A stretch of 64,000 nucleotides of DNA, taken from NCBI RefSeq assembly GCF_900589395.1, contig NZ_UUIS01000075.1, positions 267,722 through 331,721 on the forward strand, written 5' to 3'. Below, piece by piece: positions 50,104 through 57,967 of this stretch. The DNA is from Pseudomonas viridiflava (GTDB lineage Bacteria > Pseudomonadota > Gammaproteobacteria > Pseudomonadales > Pseudomonadaceae). Numbering within the stretch: position 1 is the stretch's first letter; each line of letters opens with the position of its first letter. A program made the translations under genes and the position numbers. The notes below the pieces were generated by a model that was given only the letters and a program-made list of their open reading frames with translations, was not told where the DNA came from and did not search any database.

Positions 50104-50925
50104 TCAGCGCTTGCGTGCACCGCCAATCAGAATGAATGAAAGCGTAAGCAGCAAGAGCACGACGATGGGCAGTGCGAAGCTTGTAGGGGCGGCGCTGTAA
50201 TAGCGCAGAAGCTCGGCAATCATCTGGCCAGGCTCGGCGGTCGGAGCGCTGACACCAAGGCCGACAAAGCCCAGCGTCGCCAGCAGCGTGATCGCTGAGG
50301 CTGCTGCGAACGCGCAAAAGCTCATCAGCCTGGGTGACAACTCAGGCCATACATGCCGGCGCAGCACAGACAGTGACCCCAAGCCCTTGAGGCGGCTGTC
50401 AGCTACAGCCGGCGACGCCAGCACGGTACGGCAAAGCGCGCGAGTCATGCAGAAGCATTCAGCCCATGACACCAGCGCGACAGCTCCATACACCATCAGC
50501 AGATTCCCGGGCATGATTGCGACGATGAGCAGGATCAACACCAGCCTGGGCAGGGTCATGAGCCCTTTGGCCAACAGCCCCAGGCATTGATCCACGACGC
50601 CGCCTTTGCACGCGGCCAGGATGCCCGACAGGGTTGCCGGTACTGCCGCCGTGACCACCGTGACCAGAGCGAATCCCAGCGCCAGCCTTACAGCGGCTGA
50701 CAGCCGTGCAAGCATGTCGCGCCCAAGGTCGTCTGTGCCCAGGGGATGAGCGTGCACAGGGCCTGACAGGATCATCGCGACGTCTCGCTCCGCGATCCCC
50801 ACCCCCCAGATGAAGGGGACCAGGATGGCAAACACAACCAGTGCGACCAGGATGGAGAATCCGACGATGCGGGGCAGGGCATGCCTGGCTGGAAGTTGGC
50901 TCTGGACAGCAACTTGAGGGCTCAT
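50104..50925 (-). CDS. ABC transporter permease, DppC/OppC type
   Basis: A 273-residue inner-membrane permease of peptide/nickel importers. It has about six helices and the DppC N-terminal mark HPLGTDDLGRDMLARL near 61-76. The coupling loop carries SWAECFCMTRALCRTVLASP near 152, in place of the usual EAA-type loop. Its start overlaps the stop of the DppB-type gene as ATGA. No substrate-binding protein or ATPase genes follow, and the next gene converges, so on its own the pair cannot form a complete transporter. It might use components encoded elsewhere, or be a remnant. Confidence 0.8.
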   Translation of the reverse strand: MSPQVAVQSQLPARHALPRIVGFSILVALVVFAILVPFIWGVGIAERDVAMILSGPVHAHPLGTDDLGRDMLARLSAAVRLALGFALVTVVTAAVPATLSGILAACKGGVVDQCLGLLAKGLMTLPRLVLILLIVAIMPGNLLMVYGAVALVSWAECFCMTRALCRTVLASPAVADSRLKGLGSLSVLRRHVWPELSPRLMSFCAFAAASAITLLATLGFVGLGVSAPTAEPGQMIAELLRYYSAAPTSFALPIVVLLLLTLSFILIGGARKR

Positions 50926-51779
50926 GATGCGCTCCGGTGTGCGTGGACGGCATGGCTTGCCAGGTCACCCATGGTTTTGAACATCACAAACATCAGCCCG
51001 ATCGCCAGAGCGGCCCCCTGCACCATGGGCACGTCGCGCTGGACGATGGCGTGCACCAGCCCTCGACCGATACCCGGCCAGGAAAACAGCGTCTCGACAA
51101 TCACGATGCCTTCGATCAGATACACCCATTGCACGCCAAGACCGATTGCCAGCGGCCCTGCGATGTCACGCAGGCCATGCTGCCTGAGTGCGCCGAAGGC
51201 AATGAGTCCTGCACGTTGCCGGGGCGCGTAATGGGGTGATGAAATGACGGCCAGGGTGGCGTCGCGCGCCACCTGTGAAGACATGGTCGCCAGGCCGAGC
51301 GCGAGGGTGACCGTTGGAAGGATCGCTTGAGCCCACGTGCCGTGCCCGCCACGCGGCGATACCCCTAGTGCCACGGCGAAAATCATCAGAAGAATGATGC
51401 CGAGCACAAAGGGGGGAGTGGCGCGTGTCGCTGCGCTCAAGAACAGGAGGATACGATCCAAGCGTCCTGCCGGGCGCAAGCCTGCCATGACGCCCAGCGC
51501 AGGCCCGATGAGCAGGGAAAGTACCATCGCGCTGACGGCCAGGGTGATTGAATGACCCAGGGCTTGAGCGACGCTGCCCACTACGGACTCTCCCGAGATC
51601 ATCGAGGTGCCTGGATCAACGATCATCACTAGCATCCAGCGCAGAAAAAGTGACGCCATTGACTCATCAGCAGGCACGCTGGCACCGCGCTGAACGATGA
51701 CTGACAAAAACGTCAGTGCGCCGACCAGTAATGCAACCATCACGGCCTGCAACAGGCGAACGCTCAACAAACGAATCAT
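50922..51779 (-). CDS. ABC transporter permease, DppB/OppB type
   Basis: A 285-residue permease with six predicted helices and a DppB-type start, IRLLSVRLLQAVMVALLVGA. The usual central segment is present (LGHSITLAVSAMVLSLLIGP, RATPPFVLGIILLMIFAVA), as is the EAA-like coupling region VARDATLAVISSPHYAPRQR. LFSWPGIGRGLVHAIVQRDVP near 230 is the family signature. CGGGAG lies ten bases before the chosen ATG. A short frame upstream ends on this start codon as ATGA, which suggests translational coupling to a lost or miniature upstream gene. The downstream permease gene overlaps by four bases. Confidence 0.8.
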   Translation of the reverse strand: MIRLLSVRLLQAVMVALLVGALTFLSVIVQRGASVPADESMASLFLRWMLVMIVDPGTSMISGESVVGSVAQALGHSITLAVSAMVLSLLIGPALGVMAGLRPAGRLDRILLFLSAATRATPPFVLGIILLMIFAVALGVSPRGGHGTWAQAILPTVTLALGLATMSSQVARDATLAVISSPHYAPRQRAGLIAFGALRQHGLRDIAGPLAIGLGVQWVYLIEGIVIVETLFSWPGIGRGLVHAIVQRDVPMVQGAALAIGLMFVMFKTMGDLASHAVHAHRSAS

Positions 51780-51910
51780 GCAGCGCACTCCCGGGACTGG
51801 GCAGGTAGCGGATTGAAAAGCGGATACACCCAACTGCCAGGTGTAAATGCCGATGCCTCTGCCGTCATGGCTGACAGCGCGCACGTCAATGGGAGGGTTT
51901 GAATGAGCAT
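51776..51910 (-). CDS. Candidate 44-residue peptide or binding-protein remnant, coupled to the permease genes
   Basis: A short frame starting MLIQTLPLTCALSAMTAEAS, followed by AFTPGSWVYPLFNPLPAQS and RECAA, ends at the DppB-type start with an ATGA overlap. The frame is open another 20 codons upstream. No ribosome site precedes the ATG. Two explanations fit: the leftover 3' end of a substrate-binding protein gene, since SWVYPLFNPL resembles the C-terminal part of family 5 binding proteins; or a genuine short peptide. I favour the remnant, with low confidence. Confidence 0.3.
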   Translation of the reverse strand: MLIQTLPLTCALSAMTAEASAFTPGSWVYPLFNPLPAQSRECAA

Positions 51911-51979
51911 TGGATGTCCATGGTTTGAGAATACAAACGTCTGCCCAAGCCAGGCTCGGGCAGACCGCATTGATGACCG

Positions 51980-52612
51980 TTACAGCGCGGCAGTGTCTCG
52001 CAATAACACACCCTTGAGACGGGCAGCGTTCAAGGCCTCGAACAGGGTGCGATCACAAATGGGTTGAGTGCCGAGTCGAGGTTGACGAAAGACGTGCGCG
52101 TGACCCACGACCGACGGCTTGAAGACAAGGCTGGCGCCGCCCGAGAGGCAGTAAAGCTTGAGGTCCTCACCGGTGTCAGGGTTGTGTTCGTACTGCACTT
52201 TGACCCGAGAAGCCTCTTCATCAAGGGCGTCCAGAGAACGCACCACATTACACAGGAAGTAAGGTGGGCCCGCAGAACCGTCGGCTTGCGTATAGTCACA
52301 CGCAGCAAACGCAAAACCTTCAGGGTCTACAGATTCGAATACGTGCTTCAGCGCTTTTGAAACGATCCAGAGACCGGCCAGTATTTCGAAATCCCTTGGT
52401 GGGCCGCCCAGCGCCGGTCGGTGAACCAGTCGGGGACGTTCACGGTATTGATTGGCGTCGCCGTCAGGCGGGTCCATCGTGTTGCTGCCCGCAACAAGAA
52501 GGTTTTCCTCGTTGGCAATGGCCAGCCCGTGCCCCAGGCCGTCGCTCCAGTGACTGGCCCTGAGGACAAAGTACGTGCCCTTGTGGCAGGTTGTTGCAGG
52601 TTGATCACTCAT
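51980..52612 (-). CDS. Imm11/DUF1629-like protein
   Basis: A 210-residue soluble protein. The C-terminal half fits the DUF1629/Imm11 group: the phrase YFLCNVVRSLDALDEEAS near 123, LVFKPSVVGHAHVFRQPRL near 161 and CDRTLFEALNAARLKGVLL near the end (the last being the family's best mark). Members are predicted immunity proteins against polymorphic toxins, usually encoded just after the toxin gene. No toxin gene is adjacent, so this is an orphan copy. A palindrome of the TAGYACA type lies 97 bases upstream of its start, shared with two other promoters nearby. Confidence 0.65.
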   Translation of the reverse strand: MSDQPATTCHKGTYFVLRASHWSDGLGHGLAIANEENLLVAGSNTMDPPDGDANQYRERPRLVHRPALGGPPRDFEILAGLWIVSKALKHVFESVDPEGFAFAACDYTQADGSAGPPYFLCNVVRSLDALDEEASRVKVQYEHNPDTGEDLKLYCLSGGASLVFKPSVVGHAHVFRQPRLGTQPICDRTLFEALNAARLKGVLLRDTAAL

Positions 52613-52700
52613 GGCCGCCTCATGGGAAAGTGCGGTGTCATTGGCCTTGCCCGTGGCAGTGTTCTGAAGGCATAACTTAAATCAATGCTGATTCTTTGAA

Positions 52701-52718
52701 ATAGTACAGCTGTACTAT
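52701..52718. promoter_or_regulatory. Shared palindromic box, copy 1 (perfect 18-bp palindrome)
   Basis: ATAGTACAGCTGTACTAT is identical on both strands. It is centred 97 bases upstream of the DUF1629-like gene, between that gene and the end of the hybrid kinase gene. Two variants occur at 55332-55347 and 57763-57780. A LuxR-type response regulator is encoded inside the same stretch, so it is the likely binding protein. Confidence 0.75.
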
Positions 52719-52771
52719 GTTTGCCTGGCCCACAACCTGTTAGGTTCACCGCCGATCACTCGGCGCATGGG

Positions 52772-54427
52772 CTATGGACTCACGACAAGCGTCAGGTCAT
52801 CCGCCGCCTGGACCTGGTTCATCTTGAAACTCAGCAGCAAGGAGCGAAGTTCAGCAGGCCGCACGGGTTTGGACAGTATCGGAATATCCGGATCATCGAG
52901 CGATTGCTGCACGTGCTGTAACTCATGACCGGTAATGACAATGGCGGGTATCCGTCGCCCATGCAGTTCGCGCAGATAAGCAATGCTGTCGGCACCGGTC
53001 GCGGTCCGATCCAGGTCGAAGTCCGTGACGACAAGGTCGCAGTCCACACGGGTCTGTGGAATGGCTGTGGCGGTGTGCACATCGCAGCCCCATTTTCGCA
53101 GCAACATGGCGGTCGCCTGGAGGACGTTGTGGTTGTCTTCGATCAACAATACGCGCAAGCCACCGAGCAGGCGTGTGTTCCAGTCGATTTCGGGCGCTGC
53201 AGTCACCACCTTGGCAGGCACGATGGGCAAGCCACTGATGATCACAGACGTGCCGCGCTCCGGGCGCGACTGGATGGTGAGCTGAAGCTTCAATAACCGG
53301 GCAATCCGGCTGACAATACTCAACCCAAGGCCCACCCCTTCGATGTCCTGATCACGCTTCTCGCGCACCCGATAAAACTCATTGCACACATGGGGCAGGT
53401 GTTCGGCCGCGATGCCGCGCCCCAAGTCGTAAACGCCAATGCTCAGTTTGCCTTTATGCTGGCGGCAGCCAATCAGCACCGGTTTGTCAGGGGCATACTT
53501 GAACGCGTTGGACAGCAGATTCTGCACCAGGGTGCTCAATAACGCGGCGTCGCACCTGACATGGTGGCGGCACGGCCGCAGGCGGACCTCGACGCCTGCC
53601 CAGTGGGCACCTTCACTGTTCTGGCTGACAAGGTTGCTCAGTAATGCATCGACATCAATGCTTTGCAGGTGCGGCTTCATATCGCTCTGGTTGAGGGTAT
53701 AGATGTCCAGCAGCGAGCGGAACAGTTGCTCGACCGCGCTCAAGGCCCGGTCGATGTTGTCGACCAGCCGGCGCTCGTCAGTGCCCAGATGCCCGTCGCG
53801 CAGGCAGGCGGTGAACAAACTGATGGAGTGAATCGGCTGACGCAGGTCATGACTGGCCTGAGCCAGGAAGCGTGACTTCGCCTCATTCGCCGCCTGGGTT
53901 TCTTCCAGTGCGATATGCAGGCGCGAGAGCAGAAAATAGACAAATAGCGGCAGCACCAGCATCGTCAGGACCATCATCACCGCAACGGCCGGGTGTTCTT
54001 GCAGAAAGGGGGTGAGCTGGATGATCAGCGCCAGGGAAATCAGGGCAAAGCCTGTCGCCAGCAACAGGTAGGTACGCCCATAGCGCATGCCATAGCCAAC
54101 GGTCATGCTCAACATGACCGAATAGACCGGCAGCATCGCCTCGCCCCCGACGGTAATGGTGACAATACCCGCCAGGTTATCGACCACCAGCGCGAACATC
54201 CTGCGCGGGGTGGATTTTCCAGGCCGTTGGGCAATGCGCACGATCAAGGCGGTATTGACCACACCGAAACCCAGGCAATAAGCCAGGATCACCCACATTC
54301 GGGTGGCGGGCATGTCTTGCAAGGCATAGGCGATCAGCGTGTACAGCGAGGAGGTGACAATCACCGCCATGCGCAGCAACGCCTGGATCATTTCCAGGTC
54401 TTTGTACTTGGAGAGTATCGACATCAT
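52772..54427 (-). CDS. Membrane hybrid histidine kinase with C-terminal receiver domain
   Basis: A 551-residue sensor kinase. The first 170 residues contain about six membrane helices with only short loops, so sensing is likely within or at the membrane. The HisKA motif is QASHDLRQPIHS (H193), then the ATPase domain with LVQNLLSNAFKYAP, YDLGRGI and GVGLGLSIVSRIA. A receiver domain from about 427 to 540 has the acid pocket IEDN and the phosphorylated aspartate in LVVTDFDLD (near 479). There is no histidine phosphotransfer domain, and it is followed 105 bases upstream in the same direction by a LuxR-type regulator gene, its evident partner. The SHDLRQP form groups it with RpfC- and NahK-like kinases. 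Confidence 0.88.
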   Translation of the reverse strand: MMSILSKYKDLEMIQALLRMAVIVTSSLYTLIAYALQDMPATRMWVILAYCLGFGVVNTALIVRIAQRPGKSTPRRMFALVVDNLAGIVTITVGGEAMLPVYSVMLSMTVGYGMRYGRTYLLLATGFALISLALIIQLTPFLQEHPAVAVMMVLTMLVLPLFVYFLLSRLHIALEETQAANEAKSRFLAQASHDLRQPIHSISLFTACLRDGHLGTDERRLVDNIDRALSAVEQLFRSLLDIYTLNQSDMKPHLQSIDVDALLSNLVSQNSEGAHWAGVEVRLRPCRHHVRCDAALLSTLVQNLLSNAFKYAPDKPVLIGCRQHKGKLSIGVYDLGRGIAAEHLPHVCNEFYRVREKRDQDIEGVGLGLSIVSRIARLLKLQLTIQSRPERGTSVIISGLPIVPAKVVTAAPEIDWNTRLLGGLRVLLIEDNHNVLQATAMLLRKWGCDVHTATAIPQTRVDCDLVVTDFDLDRTATGADSIAYLRELHGRRIPAIVITGHELQHVQQSLDDPDIPILSKPVRPAELRSLLLSFKMNQVQAADDLTLVVSP

Positions 54428-54532
54428 CGCTATCGCGGCCCCTTGTCCGGGTGGTGGCGAACATCAGCGCAGGCCTTGCAAGGAGAGGGCTGCGATACAA
54501 CACGCCTGGTCCGGTGAGACGTGAACGCGGGC

Positions 54533-55156
54533 TTACTTGATTACCAGGCTGGAGAACTGGGCTGCAGCGGCGGAGCGGGTAGACACACCCAGTACCTTGA
54601 GCAGGCTGGACACATGAATGCGAACGGTAAAGGGTGAAACACCCAGTTCCTTGGCAATTTCCTTGTTGGTCTTTCCGGAGGCCACCAGGCTGAGCACCTG
54701 CTTCTGGCGAGAGGTCAGGTGGCTGAGAATTTTCGAGTCTGCATCATTGAGAATCGAACCGCCGGGCTTGTACTTGACGATGATTTCACCTTCGCGAATG
54801 GCGAGGATGGACTCGGCAATTTCCTGAGGGTCGATGTTTTTACCGATAAAACCGTCTGCGCCATGGGACATGACCAGGGAGATGGTGTCCAGGTCATCGA
54901 CCATCGACACCACGACAATTGACGTGCGTTTGAACTCGGCACGCAATTGGGAAATGCTTTGCATCGAACTTAAGCCGGGGAAGTGCAGGTCAAGAAAGAG
55001 CGTATCAACTTCAGGGCCGGATCGGGCCAGTGTCAGCACTTCATCCAGGCTGCTGGCTTGTTCGATGACCGCCTCAGGCAAGAGGCGCTCGAGGGTGCGG
55101 AACATACCTTCACGAAACAGCGGGTGGTCGTCAGCCACGATAATTCTGCACGACAT
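54533..55156 (-). CDS. LuxR-family response regulator
   Basis: A 207-residue NarL/FixJ-type regulator. The receiver domain (about 1-125) has the acidic pair in VADDHPLFREG, the phosphorylated D56 in LFLDLHFPGL, and a lysine in FIGKNIDPQ. The LuxR helix-turn-helix (about 145-200) reads LTSRQKQVLSLVASGKTNKE followed by IAKELGVSPFTVRIHVSSLL. The start is fixed by GGAGACAGACGA before the ATG. It is the first gene of a pair with the hybrid kinase. The divergent promoter region carries a TAGCACA-TG-TGTGCTA palindrome 183 bases upstream. Two more copies of the box nearby make this protein the likely regulator of the local genes. Confidence 0.9.
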   Translation of the reverse strand: MSCRIIVADDHPLFREGMFRTLERLLPEAVIEQASSLDEVLTLARSGPEVDTLFLDLHFPGLSSMQSISQLRAEFKRTSIVVVSMVDDLDTISLVMSHGADGFIGKNIDPQEIAESILAIREGEIIVKYKPGGSILNDADSKILSHLTSRQKQVLSLVASGKTNKEIAKELGVSPFTVRIHVSSLLKVLGVSTRSAAAAQFSSLVIK

Positions 55157-55331
55157 TCGTCTGTCTCCGTAAATGGGTGGCCTCCTGCCAGCCCTGATGC
55201 CACCTGCCTGAAAAACGCTACGCACTCAGACTTCAAACCGACCGACAAGTTGCACTAAGGTAGAAAATATTTTCACGGTATCCATGGCATGCCCAGGCCA
55301 TGCGTCTCGTCCGTCTTATTGACTCATTCAC

Positions 55332-55347
55332 TAGCACATGTGTGCTA
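55332..55347. promoter_or_regulatory. Shared palindromic box, copy 2
   Basis: TAGCACA-TG-TGTGCTA: perfect 7-bp arms around two bases. It lies between the divergent response regulator gene and the lipoprotein gene, 87 bases upstream of the lipoprotein start. It shares the TAGYACA-NN-TGTRCTA pattern with copies 1 and 3. Confidence 0.75.
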
Positions 55348-55426
55348 TGGAGCGTTCGCATCAATTCAAATACTGTTTCCTGAATGAACATCCTCTAACT
55401 TGCCGCGCTTCGTCAGGATTCAATCA

Positions 55427-56098
55427 ATGACTGTGAACACGCTAAAACCCCTGGCGCCTTTCGCCCTGTTGGTGCTGCTCAGCGCCTGCGCAGGCCCACC
55501 GCCAACACCGCCGAACACCGCGCCCTACACCCCGACACAGTGTGGTGCGATCAAGACCGATGCCATGGTGTTTCTGACCAAGGCTTGCGACAGCCAACTG
55601 CAGTCGGGGGGCGAGCCGGTCACGTGTGGTCCTTTGCGTGACGAGATTGCCAAAGTGATCACCCAGGTGCAGCAGGAACCGGCTCGCATCATGGCCGCAC
55701 AGCGTGGCAACGATTGCCCCGAGCCGGTGATGGCAAAGATCAGTGCCGACATGGACAACGCCATGCAAACATTGAACAGGTACCAGGCCGCGCAACTCGA
55801 TGAGTTGATTCCCAAACAGTGCGCGCGCATTGACTTCAGAACGCTTGATGCACTCAGCCAGCAGTGTGAACAGCAATTGGGCGAGCCGGGCAAGTCAAGT
55901 ACAAAGACGGCGTGCATCAGCCTGGCTAAAGAATTCGACAGGATGGCGCCTGTGCTTGACAAAGCCGATGCACAAAACAGGCAGGATCCGCAGGCGTGCA
56001 GTCACTCGGTCAAGATGATAAACGCCCATGTCGGCAAGGCGTTGAAGCCGGTGCAGGAGTACCACACGCGCACGTTTGATGAGAAACCGACATGGTGA
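55427..56098 (+). CDS. Hypothetical lipoprotein
   Basis: A 223-residue predicted lipoprotein. The signal peptide ends in LLSACAG (cysteine near residue 21) and is followed by a proline-rich linker (GPPPTPPNTAPYTP). The mature body is helical with about eight cysteines in CGAIK, KACDSQ, VTCGPL, NDCPEP, QCARID, QQCEQQ, TACIS and ACSHS contexts, so several disulphides are likely. No family is recognised. The second of two near ATG codons is chosen because it begins a standard signal peptide. The next lipoprotein gene overlaps by seven bases, so they form a two-gene unit, behind the shared box at 55332-55347. Confidence 0.7.
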   Translation: MTVNTLKPLAPFALLVLLSACAGPPPTPPNTAPYTPTQCGAIKTDAMVFLTKACDSQLQSGGEPVTCGPLRDEIAKVITQVQQEPARIMAAQRGNDCPEPVMAKISADMDNAMQTLNRYQAAQLDELIPKQCARIDFRTLDALSQQCEQQLGEPGKSSTKTACISLAKEFDRMAPVLDKADAQNRQDPQACSHSVKMINAHVGKALKPVQEYHTRTFDEKPTW

Positions 56099-56484
56099 TT
56101 AATACGCTCAGACCTTGGTTGCTCGCCAGCCTCACGTTGCTCGGAGCCTGCGCCTCGGTGCCAGAATTGATGGCTCGCTCGGCCTGGGAGGGCCGCAATG
56201 TCAATGAAGCCTACCAGCAGTGGGGCGGGGCCCAACAGATGAACCAGAATGCAGACGGCGTCTTTGTCCTGGTCTGGTTCAAATCCCATTGGAAAACGGA
56301 CACGGTGTACCAGGGCAGCAGTGAAAACGTCAGCGCTGGGGTGCGCAACATTACCAACTACTACGCCGACGAGACGAGAAACGTGGAGTGCAGGATCACC
56401 CTTTATGTCGGGCCGGATCAGATTATTCGCAAGGCGGACTCCGAAGGCGGGTGTGGGCCACACATGACCCCGCCCGGGAAATGA
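56092..56484 (+). CDS. Hypothetical lipoprotein
   Basis: A 130-residue predicted lipoprotein with signal peptide ending in LLGACAS (cysteine near residue 20). The mature domain of about 110 residues has a pattern of AWEGRNVNEAYQQWG near 31 and VEC...GGCG near 98-120 with two cysteines. The segment beginning with a helix (NEAYQQWG), followed by beta-strands, resembles the SmpA/BamE-like and related small outer-membrane lipoprotein folds, but I would not claim it. It starts before the previous gene ends, so the pair is translated together. Confidence 0.65.
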   Translation: MVINTLRPWLLASLTLLGACASVPELMARSAWEGRNVNEAYQQWGGAQQMNQNADGVFVLVWFKSHWKTDTVYQGSSENVSAGVRNITNYYADETRNVECRITLYVGPDQIIRKADSEGGCGPHMTPPGK

Positions 56485-56549
56485 CCAACAGCCAGGCGAC
56501 AGGCAGCACCGCCACGAGATGCGCACGTGGCGGCACGACGCAGGCCGGC

Positions 56550-57686
56550 TTACTCGGCTTTCAGTACATAAGTGGGTCCCCAGGTTGAATCACCCTGGGC
56601 TTCTCGGGCCTTGATCTGAAGGGGGCGGTACGTCAGGCCTTTGAGGGTCTGCGCCAGTTTGGGGAAGCCCCAGTCCGCGGGATTGTCGGCCTGCCTGACG
56701 CCTTCAAGCTCTCCAGGCAGTTGCACCAGCGAGAGTTGTTGAAGCTCGCAACGCATCTGTTGCTGATCCGCCTGCTTGCAGCTGTTCTGCTTGAAGGTGG
56801 CGGCAGGAGGTTCTGCAAAGAAACCATCAATCAGAATGACCTCGCCAGCGGCTATGTCGAAGGCGGCAAACGCCTTGTCCAGCGTGACATCCACCGCACG
56901 GGCTTCGCGGGTCTGTTGTTCGATGCTCGGCGTCCAGCCCCCTGCAGAGGTCTGTTGCTTGACGTCGTAGGATGAGGTCCCCCAACTGGTGCATTCGTTG
57001 TTGACGACACGCCTGGAGGTGCAGTAATCCTCCTGGACCGTCGCATTCCTGTAGCTGGGGTCTTCCCATTTCTGGCCGCGCTTGAACTCATCGATGGTGA
57101 ATGACTTGAGCATTGCATGACCCAGCGGCGAGGGGCTGAGGGTGCGTGCACCGGGCGTTTCGAAACCCGGCGTGCGTGGCAAGTTGTAGCTCACGCCGCT
57201 GATTGAGTAATGGCCGGGGTCGACCAGATAAATCATGTACATCGTGCGCCCGAAAACCACCTGGAAGTAAGCATGCGTCGGGTCGTCCTCATCACCGCGG
57301 TTCTTGGTGTCGTAGCCCACCTTGATCATTGACGAGGGCCGCGAAGTGTTCGTCCACTCTGTGGTTGCTGAACGCAACCTCAGGAAATCGGCGATTGAGT
57401 CATTGTTATTGAAGTCGGTGTGCAAGCTGTCAAGGCTCGCAGTGGGCACGACCAGGATCGCTTTGCCTGCACGCTTGAATTGCGCCAGCATTTCATCTTG
57501 TTCATTATTGCGGGCAAACCTCGACGCGGCGGGCGTAGCACTTTGTGCAGCAACCCCCTGCGCGTTGCCGTACGGCGAGGCGGCAGAATAAGGGGAGGGC
57601 GTCATCGGTACGCAGCCGCTCAAAACGACACCCAATACAGCGGTCACAGTTCCCGGTGCCCGGATAAACGTTTCATTGAAGATCAT
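56550..57686 (-). CDS. Hypothetical lipoprotein, unknown family
   Basis: A 378-residue predicted lipoprotein. The signal peptide ends in VVLSGCVPM (cysteine near residue 25), followed by a low-complexity linker. The mature part is beta-rich with segments such as VVFGRTMYMIYLVDPGHYSISGV, split here as VVFGRTMYMIYL and DPGHYSISGV, and a cysteine-containing region (DYCTSRRVVNNECTSWG; SCKQADQQQMRCEL). I do not recognise the family. The phrases about a pillar of bound calcium or enzyme activity cannot be supported. It is divergent from yfaP, with a shared palindromic box 85 bases upstream of its start, so both may be regulated together. Confidence 0.65.
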   Translation of the reverse strand: MIFNETFIRAPGTVTAVLGVVLSGCVPMTPSPYSAASPYGNAQGVAAQSATPAASRFARNNEQDEMLAQFKRAGKAILVVPTASLDSLHTDFNNNDSIADFLRLRSATTEWTNTSRPSSMIKVGYDTKNRGDEDDPTHAYFQVVFGRTMYMIYLVDPGHYSISGVSYNLPRTPGFETPGARTLSPSPLGHAMLKSFTIDEFKRGQKWEDPSYRNATVQEDYCTSRRVVNNECTSWGTSSYDVKQQTSAGGWTPSIEQQTREARAVDVTLDKAFAAFDIAAGEVILIDGFFAEPPAATFKQNSCKQADQQQMRCELQQLSLVQLPGELEGVRQADNPADWGFPKLAQTLKGLTYRPLQIKAREAQGDSTWGPTYVLKAE

Positions 57687-57762
57687 GATGCTGCACCTGT
57701 TCAGTCGTATGTCGCGCTCGTGCTTCGTGCGTGGAGACTAACGGCAGCCCGGTCACGCGCAA

Positions 57763-57780
57763 ATAGTACACGTGTGCTAT
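57763..57780. promoter_or_regulatory. Shared palindromic box, copy 3
   Basis: ATAGTACA-CG-TGTGCTAT, with one mismatched pair between the arms. It lies in the divergent promoter region of the 378-residue lipoprotein gene (85 bases upstream) and yfaP (196 bases upstream). Confidence 0.75.
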
Positions 57781-57967
57781 TGATAGACACGGGCCTGCTG
57801 GCTCACCCTGCTTACAAGAACAGCGCACGAAGGGGTCAGGCCTTGATGTGCCACACCTTGCAAGGGCAGGTCGATGCACGCACTACCATTACAGAGGCGA
57901 AAGCGGCGCGCCGGACTTACCCGGCAAGGGCTTGGCGTTTGATTCGCATAAATTACAGGGTGCCTTC

